Counted from the stretch's first letter, positions 17,604 through 26,558 are shown. The stretch: DNA of 64,000 bases from Pseudomonas sp. WJP1 (GCF_028471945.1 NZ_CP110128.1:2716501-2780500), one strand, 5' to 3'. Notes: generated by a model from the sequence alone, not told the origin. Numbers and translations are program-made.

Positions 17604-18755
17604 TTAGTAGCTCATGACCTGAGTCGCGGTTTTCGCGACCTTGGCCATGCTGCCGGTGTGCTTGTTGGTCTTGAGGTCGAAGATCTGCAAGCCGCCTTCA
17701 ACGTCGGTGCCCAACAGCAACGGTTTGTCGTCACCCGTCGCCTGCATGCTCCACACCGGTACCGGTGCTTCCAGGGTGCCGATTTTCTTGCCGGTCTTGA
17801 GGTCGAAGGCCCAGATCAGGGGGCTCGGGTCTTCCCACTTCATCGGTTCGTGGGCGTCGTGCATCAGCACGTACAAGCGGTTCAGCTTCGGCGCGACCGC
17901 CATCAGCTGCCAGCCGCCCGGTGCCCAACCGGCCTTCTTCTCTTCATCGGTGACCAGCGACCAGCTCGGCAGGATTTTCGGCGCATCGCCGCTGAAATCC
18001 ACACCGCGCACGGTGCCGGTGGTGGTGGTGAAGTAGTAGGTGTCGCCAACGTTGACCGCACGCTCCACCAGTTTTTCCGCGTTCGGATCAAAGAACGGCG
18101 TGCGGCTGCGCGCGGTTTCCTTGCCCTCGTCGTTGATCGTCACGACCTGCAGGCTGCCGTCGCCGCACAGCGAGGCGAACTTGCGCTTGCCGATCGGGTA
18201 GTTGAGCACGCAACCGGGAATCGAGATTTCCGTGGCCACCGCTTTGGCCTGGGTATCGACCACGGTCACCGAGGTCGACGGGGTGAAGTTGTAGACGTAG
18301 ACGAAACGGTCATCGCCGCTGGTCTTCAGGCCGTAGCGCTGGGTCAGCGATTCGGCGCGCTTGTTCGGGATCAGTACTTCCCAGGCCGGCGACAGGGTCG
18401 AGCTGTCCCACGCGGTCAGCACGTCGGTACGGGTGCCACGGGTGCCGCGCGAATACCAGATGTCGGCGCTGTAGATCAGCTTGCCGTCATGGCTCAGGGC
18501 CGAAGGTGCGGCAAAGCCGGTCGGGACCATGCCAAGCACGCGTTTCTGGTCGGGGTCGACCACGGTGACACGCCCGGCGACGAAGCTTTCGAACTCGACA
18601 TCGACGACGAATGCCCGGTGCGGTTCAGCGGGGAAGGCCAAGGTGGTCTGGCCGATGCCGGTGTCGGCGGGCAGGTCCGCGCGGGCACTGTTCAAGCCGA
18701 GTACAAGCAGGCTCAGGCCTAGCGCTGACTGTACGGAGATCCTGTTTGTTCGCAT
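17604..18755 (-). CDS. aauB: Aromatic amine dehydrogenase heavy (alpha) chain
   Basis: A 383-residue periplasmic beta-propeller subunit. A Sec signal (SALGLSLLVLGLNSARA) precedes a mature chain with repeating strands and motifs typical of the amine dehydrogenase heavy chain (PHRAFVVDVEFESFVAGRVT, LSHDGKLIYSADIWYSRGTRG, VLNYPIGKRKFASLCGDGS, AGWAPGGWQLMAVAP, RLYVLMHDAHEPMKWED). The frame extends to 19118, but the ATG at 18755 has an AGGAAG ribosome site and starts the signal peptide. It heads the leftward operon with mauE, mauD, the light chain and a cytochrome. The upstream region has a tandem FeaR-like operator at 18847-18884. Confidence 0.92.
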   Translation of the reverse strand: MRTNRISVQSALGLSLLVLGLNSARADLPADTGIGQTTLAFPAEPHRAFVVDVEFESFVAGRVTVVDPDQKRVLGMVPTGFAAPSALSHDGKLIYSADIWYSRGTRGTRTDVLTAWDSSTLSPAWEVLIPNKRAESLTQRYGLKTSGDDRFVYVYNFTPSTSVTVVDTQAKAVATEISIPGCVLNYPIGKRKFASLCGDGSLQVVTINDEGKETARSRTPFFDPNAEKLVERAVNVGDTYYFTTTTGTVRGVDFSGDAPKILPSWSLVTDEEKKAGWAPGGWQLMAVAPKLNRLYVLMHDAHEPMKWEDPSPLIWAFDLKTGKKIGTLEAPVPVWSMQATGDDKPLLLGTDVEGGLQIFDLKTNKHTGSMAKVAKTATQVMSY

Positions 18756-18846
18756 AAGGGGAACTTCCTGAATTATTGGTAACGCGGATCGCGGGTGAGT
18801 GGGCAGATTCTGACCATCGAATAGTGCCTCGCCCTGCAATCGCGGG

Positions 18847-18884
18847 AATTGCCCTGCCTGCCAAGTGTTTGTGTATCTGTGCCA
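18847..18884 (-). promoter_or_regulatory. Tandem FeaR-like operator upstream of the amine dehydrogenase operon
   Basis: On the minus strand TGGCA occurs at 18884-18880 and again at 18863-18859, exactly 21 bp apart. The proximal copy continues as GGCAGGGC then AAT, close to the E. coli FeaR consensus TGNCA-N8-AAA. It lies about 90-130 bases upstream of the heavy-chain start. The same arrangement occurs at 44696-44732 before the cytochrome/aldehyde dehydrogenase operon. Two direct half-sites two helical turns apart are the usual layout for AraC-type activators. Confidence 0.65.
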
Positions 18885-18927
18885 GTGTCGGGAAACGCCT
18901 GCCGCGCATCGCCCACCGTCCATCTCC

Positions 18928-18995
18928 TGTAGGAGCCAGGCTTGCCGGCGAACGCGTCCTTGAGTACGCCTTCGCCGGCAAGCCTGGCTCCTACA
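18928..18995. repeat. REP-type inverted repeat pair
   Basis: A nearly perfect hairpin of facing REP units (TGTAGGAGCCAGGCTTGCCG and its reverse complement end to end) sits between the histidine kinase stop and the amine dehydrogenase promoter. It probably ends or attenuates kinase transcription before it enters the aau operon. Confidence 0.8.
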
Positions 18996-19012
18996 GAGGG
19001 ATGGGCGGGGTG

Positions 19013-20494
19013 TCAGGCGCTGGTGGCGAGGGGAAGGGAAAAGCTGAACACCGCGCCGCAAGGCTCCAGGTTTTGCGCCCAGATATCGCCCCGATGACGG
19101 CCGATGATGTTCTTGCACAGCGCCAGGCCGATGCCGTTGCCGCTGACCTTGGACGAGAAGAAACCATCGAACAGCTTCTCTTGCGCCTGGGCCTGGATGC
19201 CGCGACCGCAGTCCTCGATGCGCACCAGCGCCACGCCGTCGCCGGCGCTGGCATGAATACGCAACACCCGGCGCTCGAGCGGCAGGTCGGCCATCTCTTC
19301 AATCGCATTGAACGCCAGGTTGAGGATCACCTGGCCAATCAACACCTTCTCGCAACTGACCCGCAGCGGCTCGGGTGAGGTCACGACGTCCACGCGCACT
19401 AGGCTCGGATCGGCCCGCAGGCTGATGAAATAGCGGGTTTCGCGCAGCAGCTCGTTGAGGTCGATCAGCTCTTCGCTTTGCTCCAGTTTCACCACGTAAT
19501 CGCGCACGCTCTTGATGATCACCGAGGCGTGCTCGATTTGCCGCACGGCGCTCTGCAAACCCCAGGTGACGCCTTGATCGGTCTCGGCCGCGTTGCCCAG
19601 GCGAATCACCGCGCCCTCAATGAAATTGCGGGTGGCGGCCAGCGGCTGGCTCAGTTCATGGGCGATGGCCACGGCCATTTCACCCATGGCGTTGTAGCGC
19701 GCCAGGTATTCGAGTTTCTGCTCGCTGAGCCGGCGCGCTTCTTCGGCCTGCACCTGCTCCGTGACGTCTCGAAACAGCAGCAGATGCCCGACCAGGTCAT
19801 CCTCAATCTCTATATAGCGGCACGTTGCGTCATGCCAGCGCCATTCGCCGTCGCGCCGCTGTACTTGGTAATGCACGTTGAACGGCGTGTGTTCCGGTGT
19901 CTCGTGGGCGAACTGTTGCAGCAGACGCTGGCGCGAATCCTCATCGCACCAGGCCAGGAAGTTCTCGCCCATCAATTGATGGACTTCACTGCCGAGCAAG
20001 TGCGCGCCGGAGTCGCTGATAAAACCGATATCGCCCTCGGGGCCGAGCACCGCCACGCCCTCGGCCAGATCCTGCATGAAGGCCTTGAGGCGGCTTTCGA
20101 AACGCTTGAGGTCGCGCTTGACCTTGTCCTCCTTGGAGATGTCGCGGAACTGCACCATCAGCACATCGCGACCGTCCAGGTGCACCAGGGTCGCCACCGC
20201 CTCGGAAAGAATCTCCACCCCCTGCTTGGAGCGATAGCACCACTCGATGGCGCGCTGACCGGTGCGCGCGGCACCTTCCAGCCAGCGCAGGCCCACCGAG
20301 CGCCGGTACTTCGGTGCGTCGCGGGTCATGTCCGGGGCTTTGAGCGGCGTCAGTTCTTCCAGGGTAAAACCCAGCGCCGCCAGGGCGGCAGCGTTGGCCC
20401 AGAGAATTTCCTTGGTGTGCGCATCGTGAAGAATGATGCACAGCGGCATGGCTTCGATCAGCGCATGGAAATCGTTTGGTTTTGGCAAGTACAT
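19013..20494 (-). CDS. PAS-domain sensor histidine kinase, probable regulator of iac genes
   Basis: A 493-residue soluble kinase with no transmembrane segment. Two PAS domains (about residues 8-120 and 135-250) precede a HisKA/HATPase core: H-box AVAIAHELSQPLAATRNF with the phospho-acceptor at H279, N-box VILNLAFNAIEEM, G1 IEDCGRGI, and G2 GNGIGLALC. This architecture is shared with FixL/StyS-like cytosolic sensors of aromatic compounds. It is divergent from iacA, and the only response regulator in the region (FixJ type, 28881-29510) sits at the other end of the iac cluster, so the pair probably forms one two-component system that senses indoleacetate or a metabolite. Similar pairs accompany iac genes in Paraburkholderia (from memory). 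Confidence 0.85.
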   Translation of the reverse strand: MYLPKPNDFHALIEAMPLCIILHDAHTKEILWANAAALAALGFTLEELTPLKAPDMTRDAPKYRRSVGLRWLEGAARTGQRAIEWCYRSKQGVEILSEAVATLVHLDGRDVLMVQFRDISKEDKVKRDLKRFESRLKAFMQDLAEGVAVLGPEGDIGFISDSGAHLLGSEVHQLMGENFLAWCDEDSRQRLLQQFAHETPEHTPFNVHYQVQRRDGEWRWHDATCRYIEIEDDLVGHLLLFRDVTEQVQAEEARRLSEQKLEYLARYNAMGEMAVAIAHELSQPLAATRNFIEGAVIRLGNAAETDQGVTWGLQSAVRQIEHASVIIKSVRDYVVKLEQSEELIDLNELLRETRYFISLRADPSLVRVDVVTSPEPLRVSCEKVLIGQVILNLAFNAIEEMADLPLERRVLRIHASAGDGVALVRIEDCGRGIQAQAQEKLFDGFFSSKVSGNGIGLALCKNIIGRHRGDIWAQNLEPCGAVFSFSLPLATSA

Positions 20495-20579
20495 CGCAAA
20501 GCCCTTTACGGCAGAGGGTTCCAGTATGGCGCTTTATACCTGCTCGCACAGGGGGACGCGCTCAGAGGTAACCGGTGTG

Positions 20580-20590
20580 CGACTAGGGGA
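20580..20590 (+). promoter_or_regulatory. Candidate response-regulator site in the kinase/iacA divergent region
   Basis: CGACTAGGGGA here resembles CGACTAGCGGA at 29642-29652 in the other divergent region of the cluster (response regulator/iacG). The shared core is CGACTAGsGGA. The site is 236 bases upstream of iacA. It is a proposal from two instances only. Confidence 0.35.
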
Positions 20591-20681
20591 TTTCTTTAGC
20601 CGGGGGGCTGCACGCACCAATAGTTGCGCTTCGCAGCGGTTTTTACACTGGACCGCAATGCAAGGGGAACGACCCCGATCC

Positions 20682-20776
20682 TTGTAGGAGCGGGGCTTGC
20701 CCGCGAACCAGGCGCTGCGGTCTCTCAGATAGACCGCGTCATCGTTCTTCGCGGGCAAGCCTCGCTCCTACAAGGA
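20682..20776. repeat. REP-type inverted repeat pair upstream of iacA
   Basis: Facing REP units (TTGTAGGAGCGGGGCTTGCC and the reverse complement form ending CCTCGCTCCTACAA) enclose a short spacer. It lies between the candidate operator and the iacA ribosome site, so it would be in the 5' leader if the promoter is near 20590. Confidence 0.8.
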
Positions 20777-20825
20777 GGGAGCGTTAACCACAGCCATCTA
20801 ACAATAAGCAAAACGGAGAAAGCCC

Positions 20826-21989
20826 ATGCTGCGTTCAGCGGTCGCGCAACAAGACGCCCTGATCGGCGTTGACGAGCCAGTGGTCGATAGCCAGGCATTC
20901 CAGCAGGTACTGGCTGAAGTACGCCAGCGCCGCGACGAGTTCGACGCCGGCTCCCATGTGCCACGGGACATGATCGAGCGTTTCAAGCAAGTGGGTATCT
21001 ACCGTGCCGCCACGCCAAAATGCTTCGGCGGTGACGCCCTGGCGCCGGCCCTGTTCCTGCAAATGATCGAGCGTATCTCCGAAGCCGACGGCTCGGCGGG
21101 CTGGGTTGCCAGTTTCGGCAGTGCCGGCGTCTACCTGGCGGCGTTGCCCCGCGAAACCCTGGCTGAACTTTATGCGCAAAGCCCTGACCTGGTGTTTGCC
21201 GGCGGCCTGTTTCCATTGCAGCCGGCCGAAGCAGTAGAGGGCGGCTATCAAGTCAACGGCACCTGGAAATTCGCCAGCGGCTGCAAGGGCGCTGACTTGC
21301 TGGGCGTGGGCATCGGTGCTGCGGGTGGCAAGCCACGCACCGCGGTGTTCCGTCCGGAGCAGGTAGAGATCGTCGAGAACTGGGACGTGGTCGGCCTTAA
21401 AGGCACCGGCAGCCACGACCTGCGCGTGTCCGACAAGCGCGTCGACGAGCGCTGGACATTCATCCGCGGCGGTGCCTCGACCATCGACGAACCGCTGTTC
21501 CGTTACCCCTCGATTGCCTATGCCGCGCAAGTGCTGGCGGTGGTCAACCTCGGCCTGGCCCGCGCTGCCCTCGATGAAATCAGCCGCATGGCTGGCGGCA
21601 GTGGCATCACCGGCGCGCCGAAACTGTCCGATCGCGCCTACGTACGCATCGAAATCGCCAAGGCCGAAGCCAAGCTCACTGCCGCCCGCGGTTTCTTCTA
21701 CAACGCCACCGAACAGGTGTGGAACTCGATCCTCGCGGGCAATCCGGTCACCCCGGAGCAGACCAGCCTGTTGCGCTTGTCCGCCATTCACGTGTCCCAG
21801 GCCGGCGCCGAAGTGGTGCAGAGCGCCTACAGCCTGGCCGGTACCACCGCGATTTACCTGCGCCATCCGCTGCAACGCTACCTGCGTGACTCAATGGTGG
21901 TGACCCAGCACGCCTTCCTCAGCGAAGGGCTGTATGACGGCGCCGGCTCGGTGTTCCTCGGCGTACCGCCGTTCCCGGGCTACATCTGA
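20826..21989 (+). CDS. iacA: Indole-3-acetate monooxygenase, acyl-CoA dehydrogenase fold
   Basis: A 387-residue flavin-dependent monooxygenase related to acyl-CoA dehydrogenases and HpaH/IifC-like hydroxylases. Recognisable segments are ISEADGSAGWVASFGSAGVY, VNGTWKFASGCKGADLLGVG, VVGLKGTGSHDLRVSDKRV and, at the end, QRYLRDSMVVTQHAFLSEG. IacA oxidises indole-3-acetate in the first step of its degradation, using reduced flavin from IacG. The ATG has an upstream GGAGAAAG ribosome site. The gene starts a rightward run in the order iacA-B-I-H-C-D-E-F, which is the order recalled for Pseudomonas iac clusters and strongly supports the assignment. Confidence 0.9.
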   Translation: MLRSAVAQQDALIGVDEPVVDSQAFQQVLAEVRQRRDEFDAGSHVPRDMIERFKQVGIYRAATPKCFGGDALAPALFLQMIERISEADGSAGWVASFGSAGVYLAALPRETLAELYAQSPDLVFAGGLFPLQPAEAVEGGYQVNGTWKFASGCKGADLLGVGIGAAGGKPRTAVFRPEQVEIVENWDVVGLKGTGSHDLRVSDKRVDERWTFIRGGASTIDEPLFRYPSIAYAAQVLAVVNLGLARAALDEISRMAGGSGITGAPKLSDRAYVRIEIAKAEAKLTAARGFFYNATEQVWNSILAGNPVTPEQTSLLRLSAIHVSQAGAEVVQSAYSLAGTTAIYLRHPLQRYLRDSMVVTQHAFLSEGLYDGAGSVFLGVPPFPGYI

Positions 21990-22015
21990 AACCTCTAATT
22001 CAAGGATCAATACTC

Positions 22016-22387
22016 ATGACCCAAGCCACTCAAGAACCATTGCGCGTCGTCTTCTGCATCGGCATCACCCAGAACTTTTTCGACCTGCCCACCGGCGAAG
22101 GCCTGAGCGTGTGGAAAGGCTTCAGCCGGATGATGGGCGACCTGGGCGCGATGCCCGGCATCACCGTGCTCGGCGCCATGGATGACGACCGCCTGATGGT
22201 CGGCCCATCCACTACCTCGCCCTGGACCGTGTACATCATGGCCGACGTCGACTGCCACCAGTCGGTGATCGACGCCTGCAACCTGTTCCGCACCACGCCG
22301 GTGAACGAGTACAGCCTGTGGCGCTACGCCAAGGTCGAAGCGCGCATCGGTCGCCCACTGACCATCCCTGACGCGGCCAAGGTGTAA
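22016..22387 (+). CDS. iacB: IacB, small protein of the indoleacetate pathway
   Basis: A 123-residue protein without membrane segments, with VVFCIGITQNFFDLPTGEGLSVW and LMVGPSTTSPWTVYIMADVD, and toward the end RYAKVEARIGRPL. The pattern fits an EthD-like/ferredoxin-like alpha-beta fold of small aromatic-pathway enzymes. Its exact reaction in indoleacetate breakdown is not firmly established. Assignment rests on its position between iacA and iacI and size similar to the known iacB. RBS is AAGGA; spacing to iacI is 3 bases. Confidence 0.8.
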   Translation: MTQATQEPLRVVFCIGITQNFFDLPTGEGLSVWKGFSRMMGDLGAMPGITVLGAMDDDRLMVGPSTTSPWTVYIMADVDCHQSVIDACNLFRTTPVNEYSLWRYAKVEARIGRPLTIPDAAKV

Positions 22388-22390
22388 GCC

Positions 22391-22861
22391 ATGAACGAGG
22401 CCTTGCTGCAGCGTCTGGCGACGCTCGAAGGGGAAAGCGCAGTGCGTCGCTTGATGGCGCACTACATGGACCTGTGCGACGTGCCCAGGGCGCCGACTCG
22501 CGTCAGTGAGCTGGCCGAGCTGTTCTGCCTCGATGCGATCTGGGAAGGCGTGGGTCGCGAGACCGCGCAGACCTTCGGCCAGCATCGTGGACGCGAGGCC
22601 GTGGCGGCGTTTGTCGGCGGTTACCTGCCGCCGTCGGACCACTTTCAGCTGAACCTGCATTACCTCACCAGCGAGTCGATCGTGGTCGACGGCAGCATGG
22701 CGCAAGGGCAGTGGATCATGCAGCAGATTTCCACCTACGCCGATCAGCGCAGCGAACTGTTCGGCACGCGCTTGAACATCGATTTCCGCTGTGTGGATGG
22801 CACCTGGCTGATCGCGCATTTCCGCACGCAACGGCTGTTCAACAAGGAGCTGGTTGTATGA
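22391..22861 (+). CDS. iacI: IacI, SnoaL-like protein of the indoleacetate pathway
   Basis: A 156-residue SnoaL/NTF2-like protein: VRRLMAHYMDLCDVPRAP, AELFCLDAIWEGVGRETA, then NLHYLTSESIVVDGSMAQGQW and LNIDFRCVDGTWLIAHFRTQ at the end. The fold is typical of small hydratase/cyclase or dioxygenase-beta-like proteins. It is probably involved in an early ring-opening step after IacA; this is from pathway knowledge, not from visible catalytic residues. It overlaps iacH by 4 bases (ATGA). Confidence 0.82.
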   Translation: MNEALLQRLATLEGESAVRRLMAHYMDLCDVPRAPTRVSELAELFCLDAIWEGVGRETAQTFGQHRGREAVAAFVGGYLPPSDHFQLNLHYLTSESIVVDGSMAQGQWIMQQISTYADQRSELFGTRLNIDFRCVDGTWLIAHFRTQRLFNKELVV

Positions 22862-23976
22862 GTACCTTCATCAGCGAATTTCTCCTGGGCGGCAACGGCA
22901 AACGCGTTGCCATCAAGGATTCCATTGACATCGCCGGCCATCCGACCCGCTCCGGCAGTCGTGCCTTTGCCGATGCACCGGCGGCGATGAAAAACGCCGA
23001 AGTGGTAGACGCGATTCTTAACGCGGGCTGGCAGATCGTCGGCAAGACCAACCTGCATGAGCTGGCGTTTGGCGTCACCGGTATCAACGATTGGACCGGC
23101 ACGCCAATCAACCCGCAAGCGCCTGATCGAGTGCCCGGCGGTTCCTCCAGCGGCTCGGCCTCGGCCGTCGCGGCGGGCCTCGCGGACATCGCCCTCGGCA
23201 CCGACACCGGTGGTTCGGTGCGGGTGCCGGCGGCCTGCTGCGGCATCGCCGGGCTCAAGCCGACCTACGGCCGTGTAAGTCGCATCGGCGCGCATCCGCT
23301 GGAGTCCAGCCTCGATTGCGTCGGGCCATTCGCCAGGACCATGGACGACCTGATCGCCGCCATGCAGGTGATTTGCCCGGGCTTCAACGTGCAAGGTTTG
23401 CCAGGTGACGGCGCCAAGGTCGGCTTCCTCGACGTGGCCTGTGACGCCCACCTGCAAGCCAGTCTCGGTGCTGCCGCCGACCGCGCGGGCTGGCGCCGCA
23501 GCCACCTGCAATTGAGCGAATTCGAAGCCGCGTTCGCCGCGGGCCTGACCGTGATCAATTTCGAAAACTGGGCTGCGTTCGGTCACCTGACCGGCAAAGG
23601 CCTGATCGGTGCCGATGTGGAAACCCGCCTGCTGGCGGCCAGCCGCACTACTCGTGAAGAGCTCGCAGAGGCAGAAGCCGTGCGCACCCGTTTCACCCAG
23701 CAGGTGGATGCCGCGCTGGAAGACTTCGCCGTGCTGCTGTTGCCGACCATGCCGAGCCTGCCGCCGACCCTGAGCGAAGCGCGCAGCGGCAGCAAGGCCG
23801 TGGCCGGCATGACCCCGTTGGTGCGTCCCTTCAACCTCAGCGGCCATCCGGCGCTGACGGTGCCGGTGGAACTCGATTGCGGCGGGCTGAAAGTCGGCCT
23901 GCAGATTGTCGGTCGCAAAGGCCAGGACGAACTCGTCTGCGCCTTCGGTGCGCAGCTGCAAGCCTCAACCCTTTAA
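22858..23976 (+). CDS. iacH: Amidase-family hydrolase IacH
   Basis: A 372-residue amidase signature enzyme. The Ser-cisSer-Lys triad regions are visible: KDSIDIAGHPTRSG (catalytic Lys), VPGGSSSGSASAVAAGLADI and ALGTDTGGSVRVPAACCGI (the GGSSSGS and TGGSVR signatures). It probably cleaves an amide intermediate in indoleacetate breakdown. The frame stays open upstream to 22711, but ATG 22858 overlaps the iacI stop and gives the normal N-terminus. It is shorter than GatA (about 480), as expected for this subgroup. Confidence 0.86.
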   Translation: MSTFISEFLLGGNGKRVAIKDSIDIAGHPTRSGSRAFADAPAAMKNAEVVDAILNAGWQIVGKTNLHELAFGVTGINDWTGTPINPQAPDRVPGGSSSGSASAVAAGLADIALGTDTGGSVRVPAACCGIAGLKPTYGRVSRIGAHPLESSLDCVGPFARTMDDLIAAMQVICPGFNVQGLPGDGAKVGFLDVACDAHLQASLGAAADRAGWRRSHLQLSEFEAAFAAGLTVINFENWAAFGHLTGKGLIGADVETRLLAASRTTREELAEAEAVRTRFTQQVDAALEDFAVLLLPTMPSLPPTLSEARSGSKAVAGMTPLVRPFNLSGHPALTVPVELDCGGLKVGLQIVGRKGQDELVCAFGAQLQASTL

Positions 23977-24005
23977 ATCTAACAAGAAGCCATGAGGAGA
24001 ACCGC

Positions 24006-25289
24006 ATGAGCACTCATGAATACCGGCTGATCGCAACGTCGAAAAGCCCCGAAGAGCTGGTCCAGCACGACCGCGTCGACGTCTCGCTGTACAACGACCC
24101 GACGCTGTTCGAAGCCGAGCTCGAGAAGATTTTCTACCGCACCTGGGTGTGGGTCGCCCACGAAAGTGAAGTGCGCAACAGCGGCGACTTCAAGACCGCC
24201 ACCATTGGCCGCCGCCCGGTGATCGTCGTTCGTGACAAGAAGAACAACATCAACGTGCTGGAAAACCGTTGCCGCCACCGCGGTGCCACTGTGTGCGAGA
24301 AGCACAAGGGCAACGCCACCGGTTTCACCTGCCCGTACCACAGCTGGTCCTATGGCCTGGACGGCAAGCTGCGCGCGCTGCCATATCCGGACGGCTATGA
24401 AGGCATCCTGGAAAAGTCGGAATTGCCGCTGACCAGCCTGCGCGTGGAAAGCTACGCCGGCATGGTTTTCGCCAGCTACAACGACGAGATCGAACCGCTG
24501 GAAGACTTCCTTGGCGGCGCCAAGCACTGGATGGACCTGTTCATGAAGCAGGGCGCCGGTTACCCGATCAAGACCCAGGGCGAACACAAGTTCAGCTTCA
24601 AGGGCAACTGGAAGATCCAGCTGGAAAACACCACCGACGGTTACCACTTCCCGATCGTGCACAAGTCGTTCATGTCGTCGGTGGATGAAGAAACCTCGGA
24701 AATGCTCTCGTTCATGACCGACGAGCAGGCCGTCACTCACTCCCTGGGCAACGGCCACAGTGTGATGGTGATGGTGCCGGAGCACGTCGACCTCGATCAC
24801 GATGACGGCACCGAGCAGTTGCAGGAACGCTTTGCCCACGTCACCGAAGAATTGTCGAAAACCATGCCGGCCGATCAGGTGCGCCGTATCGTGCGCTCGC
24901 TGCACGGCGCCGGTTTCAACCTGAACCTGTTCCCCAACGTGGCCATGTCGATGTCGTTCTTCCGCGTGCTGCGCCCGGTGTCGGTCACCGAGACCGAGAT
25001 CCGCCACGTGGCCCTGGGCATGGACGGCGGCCCGGAAATCGCCAACCGCGAACGCATGCGTATCCACGAGCACTTCCAGGGCCCGTTCGGTTTCGGCAGC
25101 CCCGACGATGCCGAAGCCTGGGACCGCGTGCAGCGCGGCTCGTACGCCGGCGTCGATGCGCCAATCCTGGTCAACCGCGGCCTGAACCGCGAAATCACCG
25201 CTGAAAACGGCGACAAGGTCAGCCACGCCACCGACGAAGGCGGCATGCGCGGAGCCTACGACATGTGGAAAAGGATGATGAGCCAATGA
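24006..25289 (+). CDS. iacC: Rieske ring-hydroxylating dioxygenase large subunit IacC
   Basis: A 427-residue Rieske oxygenase alpha subunit. The [2Fe-2S] ligands are C89 and H91 (NRCRHRG) and C109 and H112 (TCPYHSWSYG). The catalytic domain has NTTDGYHFPIVHKSF with the mononuclear iron ligands of the D-x2-H-x4-H type. With IacD and the reductase IacF it would dioxygenate an oxidised indoleacetate intermediate. AGGAGA is a strong ribosome site 7 bases before ATG 24006; the open frame further upstream is not used. It overlaps iacD by 4 bases. Confidence 0.92.
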   Translation: MSTHEYRLIATSKSPEELVQHDRVDVSLYNDPTLFEAELEKIFYRTWVWVAHESEVRNSGDFKTATIGRRPVIVVRDKKNNINVLENRCRHRGATVCEKHKGNATGFTCPYHSWSYGLDGKLRALPYPDGYEGILEKSELPLTSLRVESYAGMVFASYNDEIEPLEDFLGGAKHWMDLFMKQGAGYPIKTQGEHKFSFKGNWKIQLENTTDGYHFPIVHKSFMSSVDEETSEMLSFMTDEQAVTHSLGNGHSVMVMVPEHVDLDHDDGTEQLQERFAHVTEELSKTMPADQVRRIVRSLHGAGFNLNLFPNVAMSMSFFRVLRPVSVTETEIRHVALGMDGGPEIANRERMRIHEHFQGPFGFGSPDDAEAWDRVQRGSYAGVDAPILVNRGLNREITAENGDKVSHATDEGGMRGAYDMWKRMMSQ

Positions 25290-25786
25290 GCAATCAAGAC
25301 ACCCTGAACGGTTTTTCCGGCCCGTTGGCCCAGGCCATCGAATTCATCTGGCGCGAAGCCGAACTGCTCGACCACAAGAACTACGCCGAATGGGCGACCT
25401 TGTGGAGCGAGAGCGGCAAGTACATCGTGCCGATCGACCCGGACACCGAAGACTTCGAGGCGACGCTGAACTACGCCTACGATGACGCACGCATGCGTGA
25501 CCTGCGCATCGAACGCCTGACCGCCGGTTACTCGCCGTCGGCGGTGGACGCGGCGAAAACCATCCGCACGATCTCGCGTTTCCGCCTGGTCGAAGCCGCC
25601 GGCGACATCGTCGAGGTCAACTCGGCGCAGTTGCTGTACGCCTACAAGCGCGGCGTGCACACGCCGTTCGTGGCCGACCTGAACCATCGCATCCGTTTCA
25701 CCGATGGCGTGCCGACCCTGGAACGCAAAGTGGTGCGGCTGATCAACTCCACCGACAGCCTGAGCGCGCTCGGCTTCCTTCTGTGA
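25286..25786 (+). CDS. iacD: Ring-hydroxylating dioxygenase small subunit IacD
   Basis: A 166-residue beta subunit of an aromatic-ring dioxygenase, with AQAIEFIWREAELLDHKNYAEW, WSESGKYIVPIDPD, TISRFRLVEAAGDIVEVNSA and LERKVVRLINS. The beta subunit is structural and pairs with IacC. ATG 25286 overlaps the iacC stop. Confidence 0.9.
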   Translation: MSNQDTLNGFSGPLAQAIEFIWREAELLDHKNYAEWATLWSESGKYIVPIDPDTEDFEATLNYAYDDARMRDLRIERLTAGYSPSAVDAAKTIRTISRFRLVEAAGDIVEVNSAQLLYAYKRGVHTPFVADLNHRIRFTDGVPTLERKVVRLINSTDSLSALGFLL

Positions 25787-25796
25787 GGGCAACATC

Positions 25797-26537
25797 ATGA
25801 GTCGAGTAGCCCTTGTAACGGGTGCCTCGCGCGGGTTGGGCGAGTGCATCGCCCGCCGTCTGCACGGGGCGGGTTATCGCGTCGCCCTGGCGGACGTGCG
25901 CCTCGATGGCGTGCGGCGCCTGGCTGCCGAGCTGGATGCCAGCGGTGCCAGCGCTGTCGCCATTGAGCTGGATGTGCGCAGCAAGTCCGACTTCCAGCAT
26001 GCCCGCGACGTGCTGGTCGAGCATTGGGGCGGCTGCGACATCCTGGTGAACAACGCCGGGGTGTCGAAAGTCGCGGCGCTGATGGACATCACGCCGGAAG
26101 AGTTCGACGAGTCAATGGCGATCAACCTGCGCGGCACTTTCGTCGCCTGCCAGGTGTTCGGCGCGCACTTCGCCGAGCGTGGCTTTGGCCGCATCGTCAA
26201 CATCGCGTCCCTGGCCGGGCAGAACGGCGGCACCGCCACCGGCGCGCATTACGCCGCGGCCAAGGGCGGCGTGGCGACGCTGACCAAGGTGTTTGCCCGT
26301 GAACTGGCGCCGCAAGGCGTGACGGTCAACAGCATTTCGCCAGGTCCGCTGGACTTGCCGGTGGTGCGCGAAACCGTGGCCCCGGAGCGCCTGGAACAGA
26401 TCCTGAAGATGATCCCGGCCGGCACGCTCGGTGACCCGGCGTTCATCGCCGACAGCGTGCTGTTGTTGATTGCCGACAACGCCACCTCCGTAACCGGTGC
26501 GTGCCTGGACATCAATGGCGGCCTGTACATGCGCTAA
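25797..26537 (+). CDS. iacE: Short-chain dehydrogenase/reductase IacE
   Basis: A 246-residue SDR with the cofactor site VTGASRGLGE, NNAGVS, the active-site Ser in NIASLAG, YAAAKGG (Tyr and Lys) and ARELAPQGVTVNSISPGPLD. IacE acts on the 2-hydroxylated or keto form of indoleacetate in the known pathway. A GAGGG ribosome site lies upstream. A REP element follows and separates it from iacF. Confidence 0.88.
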   Translation: MSRVALVTGASRGLGECIARRLHGAGYRVALADVRLDGVRRLAAELDASGASAVAIELDVRSKSDFQHARDVLVEHWGGCDILVNNAGVSKVAALMDITPEEFDESMAINLRGTFVACQVFGAHFAERGFGRIVNIASLAGQNGGTATGAHYAAAKGGVATLTKVFARELAPQGVTVNSISPGPLDLPVVRETVAPERLEQILKMIPAGTLGDPAFIADSVLLLIADNATSVTGACLDINGGLYMR

Positions 26538-26558
26538 GCAGCAGAAAAATGCCCCCCC

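Noticed and set aside
23979..25286. Long open frame on the minus strand opposite iacC, and similar long frames opposite other GC-rich genes (for example 41089-42360 and 42480-44225 on the plus strand)
   Set aside because: High GC at third codon positions leaves antisense frames open. The proteins have no recognisable domains and lie exactly over confident genes.
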